A stretch of 6,376 nucleotides of DNA. It comes from Bacteroidales bacterium (GTDB lineage: Bacteria > Bacteroidota > Bacteroidia > Bacteroidales > JAFGXI01). Location: assembly GCA_026985625.1 (NCBI GenBank), contig JALSQC010000416.1, positions 1 to 6,376 of the forward strand, in the 5' to 3' direction. The first letter of the stretch is position 1. Each line of letters begins with the position of its first letter. The notes below the pieces were generated by a model, which saw nothing but the letters and a program-made list of their open reading frames with translations, did not search any database and was not told the DNA's origin. Of the stretch, positions 6,152 to 6,376 are shown in pieces. A program made the translations under genes and the position numbers.

Positions 6152-6376
6152 ATGAAAAAATTTACATTGTCGATAATTATTATTCTTGCCGTTAAATTAA
6201 TTTATGCACAAGCATTTATGTCTGAAAATTTAATGCAAATATTGAATGCTGATAATAAAAAAATAAGCGTTTTATTAATATTAAAAAATCAAGTAAATTT
6301 AGACTCTTTACATTATGTTTTTAATAAAAACAATGTTGCAATACAAAAACGTCAAAAAACACTTATAAAATTATTA
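6152..6376 (+). CDS. Exported protein, 5' end only; possible S8 (subtilisin-like) peptidase propeptide
   Basis: The first 75 codons are visible and the gene runs off the window. Residues 1-20 form a signal peptide (MKKF, a hydrophobic core, then IYAQ, with cleavage near A19/Q20). Residues 25-75 read SENLMQILNADNKKISVLLILKN and continue with a Gln/Lys-rich helix (IQKRQKTLIKLL). This resembles the inhibitor-I9-like propeptide of secreted S8 peptidases in Bacteroidota (start of the domain, 'isVlv.lk.q.dl..l', then 'R...li..L'). No catalytic residue is in view, so the assignment is an inference from a short stretch. The ATG is 21 bases after the radA stop and is preceded by A-rich sequence, so it may be co-transcribed with radA. 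Confidence 0.8.
   Translation, partial: MKKFTLSIIIILAVKLIYAQAFMSENLMQILNADNKKISVLLILKNQVNLDSLHYVFNKNNVAIQKRQKTLIKLL

Noticed and set aside
1..6376. Horizontally acquired island, defence system or CRISPR array
   Set aside because: Gene content is mostly core or envelope, all on one strand with similar composition. I saw no short direct repeats with spacers, integrase, transposase or defence domain.

Overview
The window looks like chromosomal sequence from a low-GC member of the Bacteroidota (Bacteroidetes). The basis is: a type IX secretion (T9SS) C-terminal sorting domain; a DUF4783 protein, a family I know from this phylum; A-rich stretches rather than Shine-Dalgarno sequences before the start codons; and strong A/T bias at third codon positions. 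I cannot name a genus. All genes are on the + strand. I see no tRNA, rRNA, CRISPR array, insertion sequence or integration site.

Region 1 (2-1537) is the 3' end of a long gene for a secreted, multidomain surface protein. It contains the end of a lamin-tail-like domain, two tandem copies of a module (CARDB-like domain plus PKD/Ig-like domain), and a type A T9SS sorting domain. A strong intrinsic terminator (1556-1597) follows and isolates this gene from the next.

Region 2 (1670-3861) is a tight three-gene unit: an exported DUF4783 protein, nadC (quinolinate phosphoribosyltransferase, NAD synthesis) and a YihY/BrkB-family membrane protein. The first two genes overlap by 8 bases and the last two are 4 bases apart, so co-transcription is likely. 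A weak Bacteroidota-type promoter candidate lies at 1594-1625.

Region 3 (3862-6376) begins with a 108-base AT-rich gap that holds a possible promoter and no clear terminator. It continues with four closely packed genes: an exported MORN-like repeat protein, a lipocalin-like lipoprotein, radA (DNA recombination and repair, TTG start), and the 5' end of an exported protein whose N-terminus resembles the propeptide of subtilisin-like (S8) peptidases. Spacings are 2, 2 and 21 bases.

Most of this is conserved housekeeping and envelope content. I did not find a convincing undescribed system. The points most worth a second look are the recent internal duplication in the T9SS cargo protein, the coupling of an exported DUF4783 protein to nadC, and the placement of two small envelope proteins directly before a TTG-started radA.
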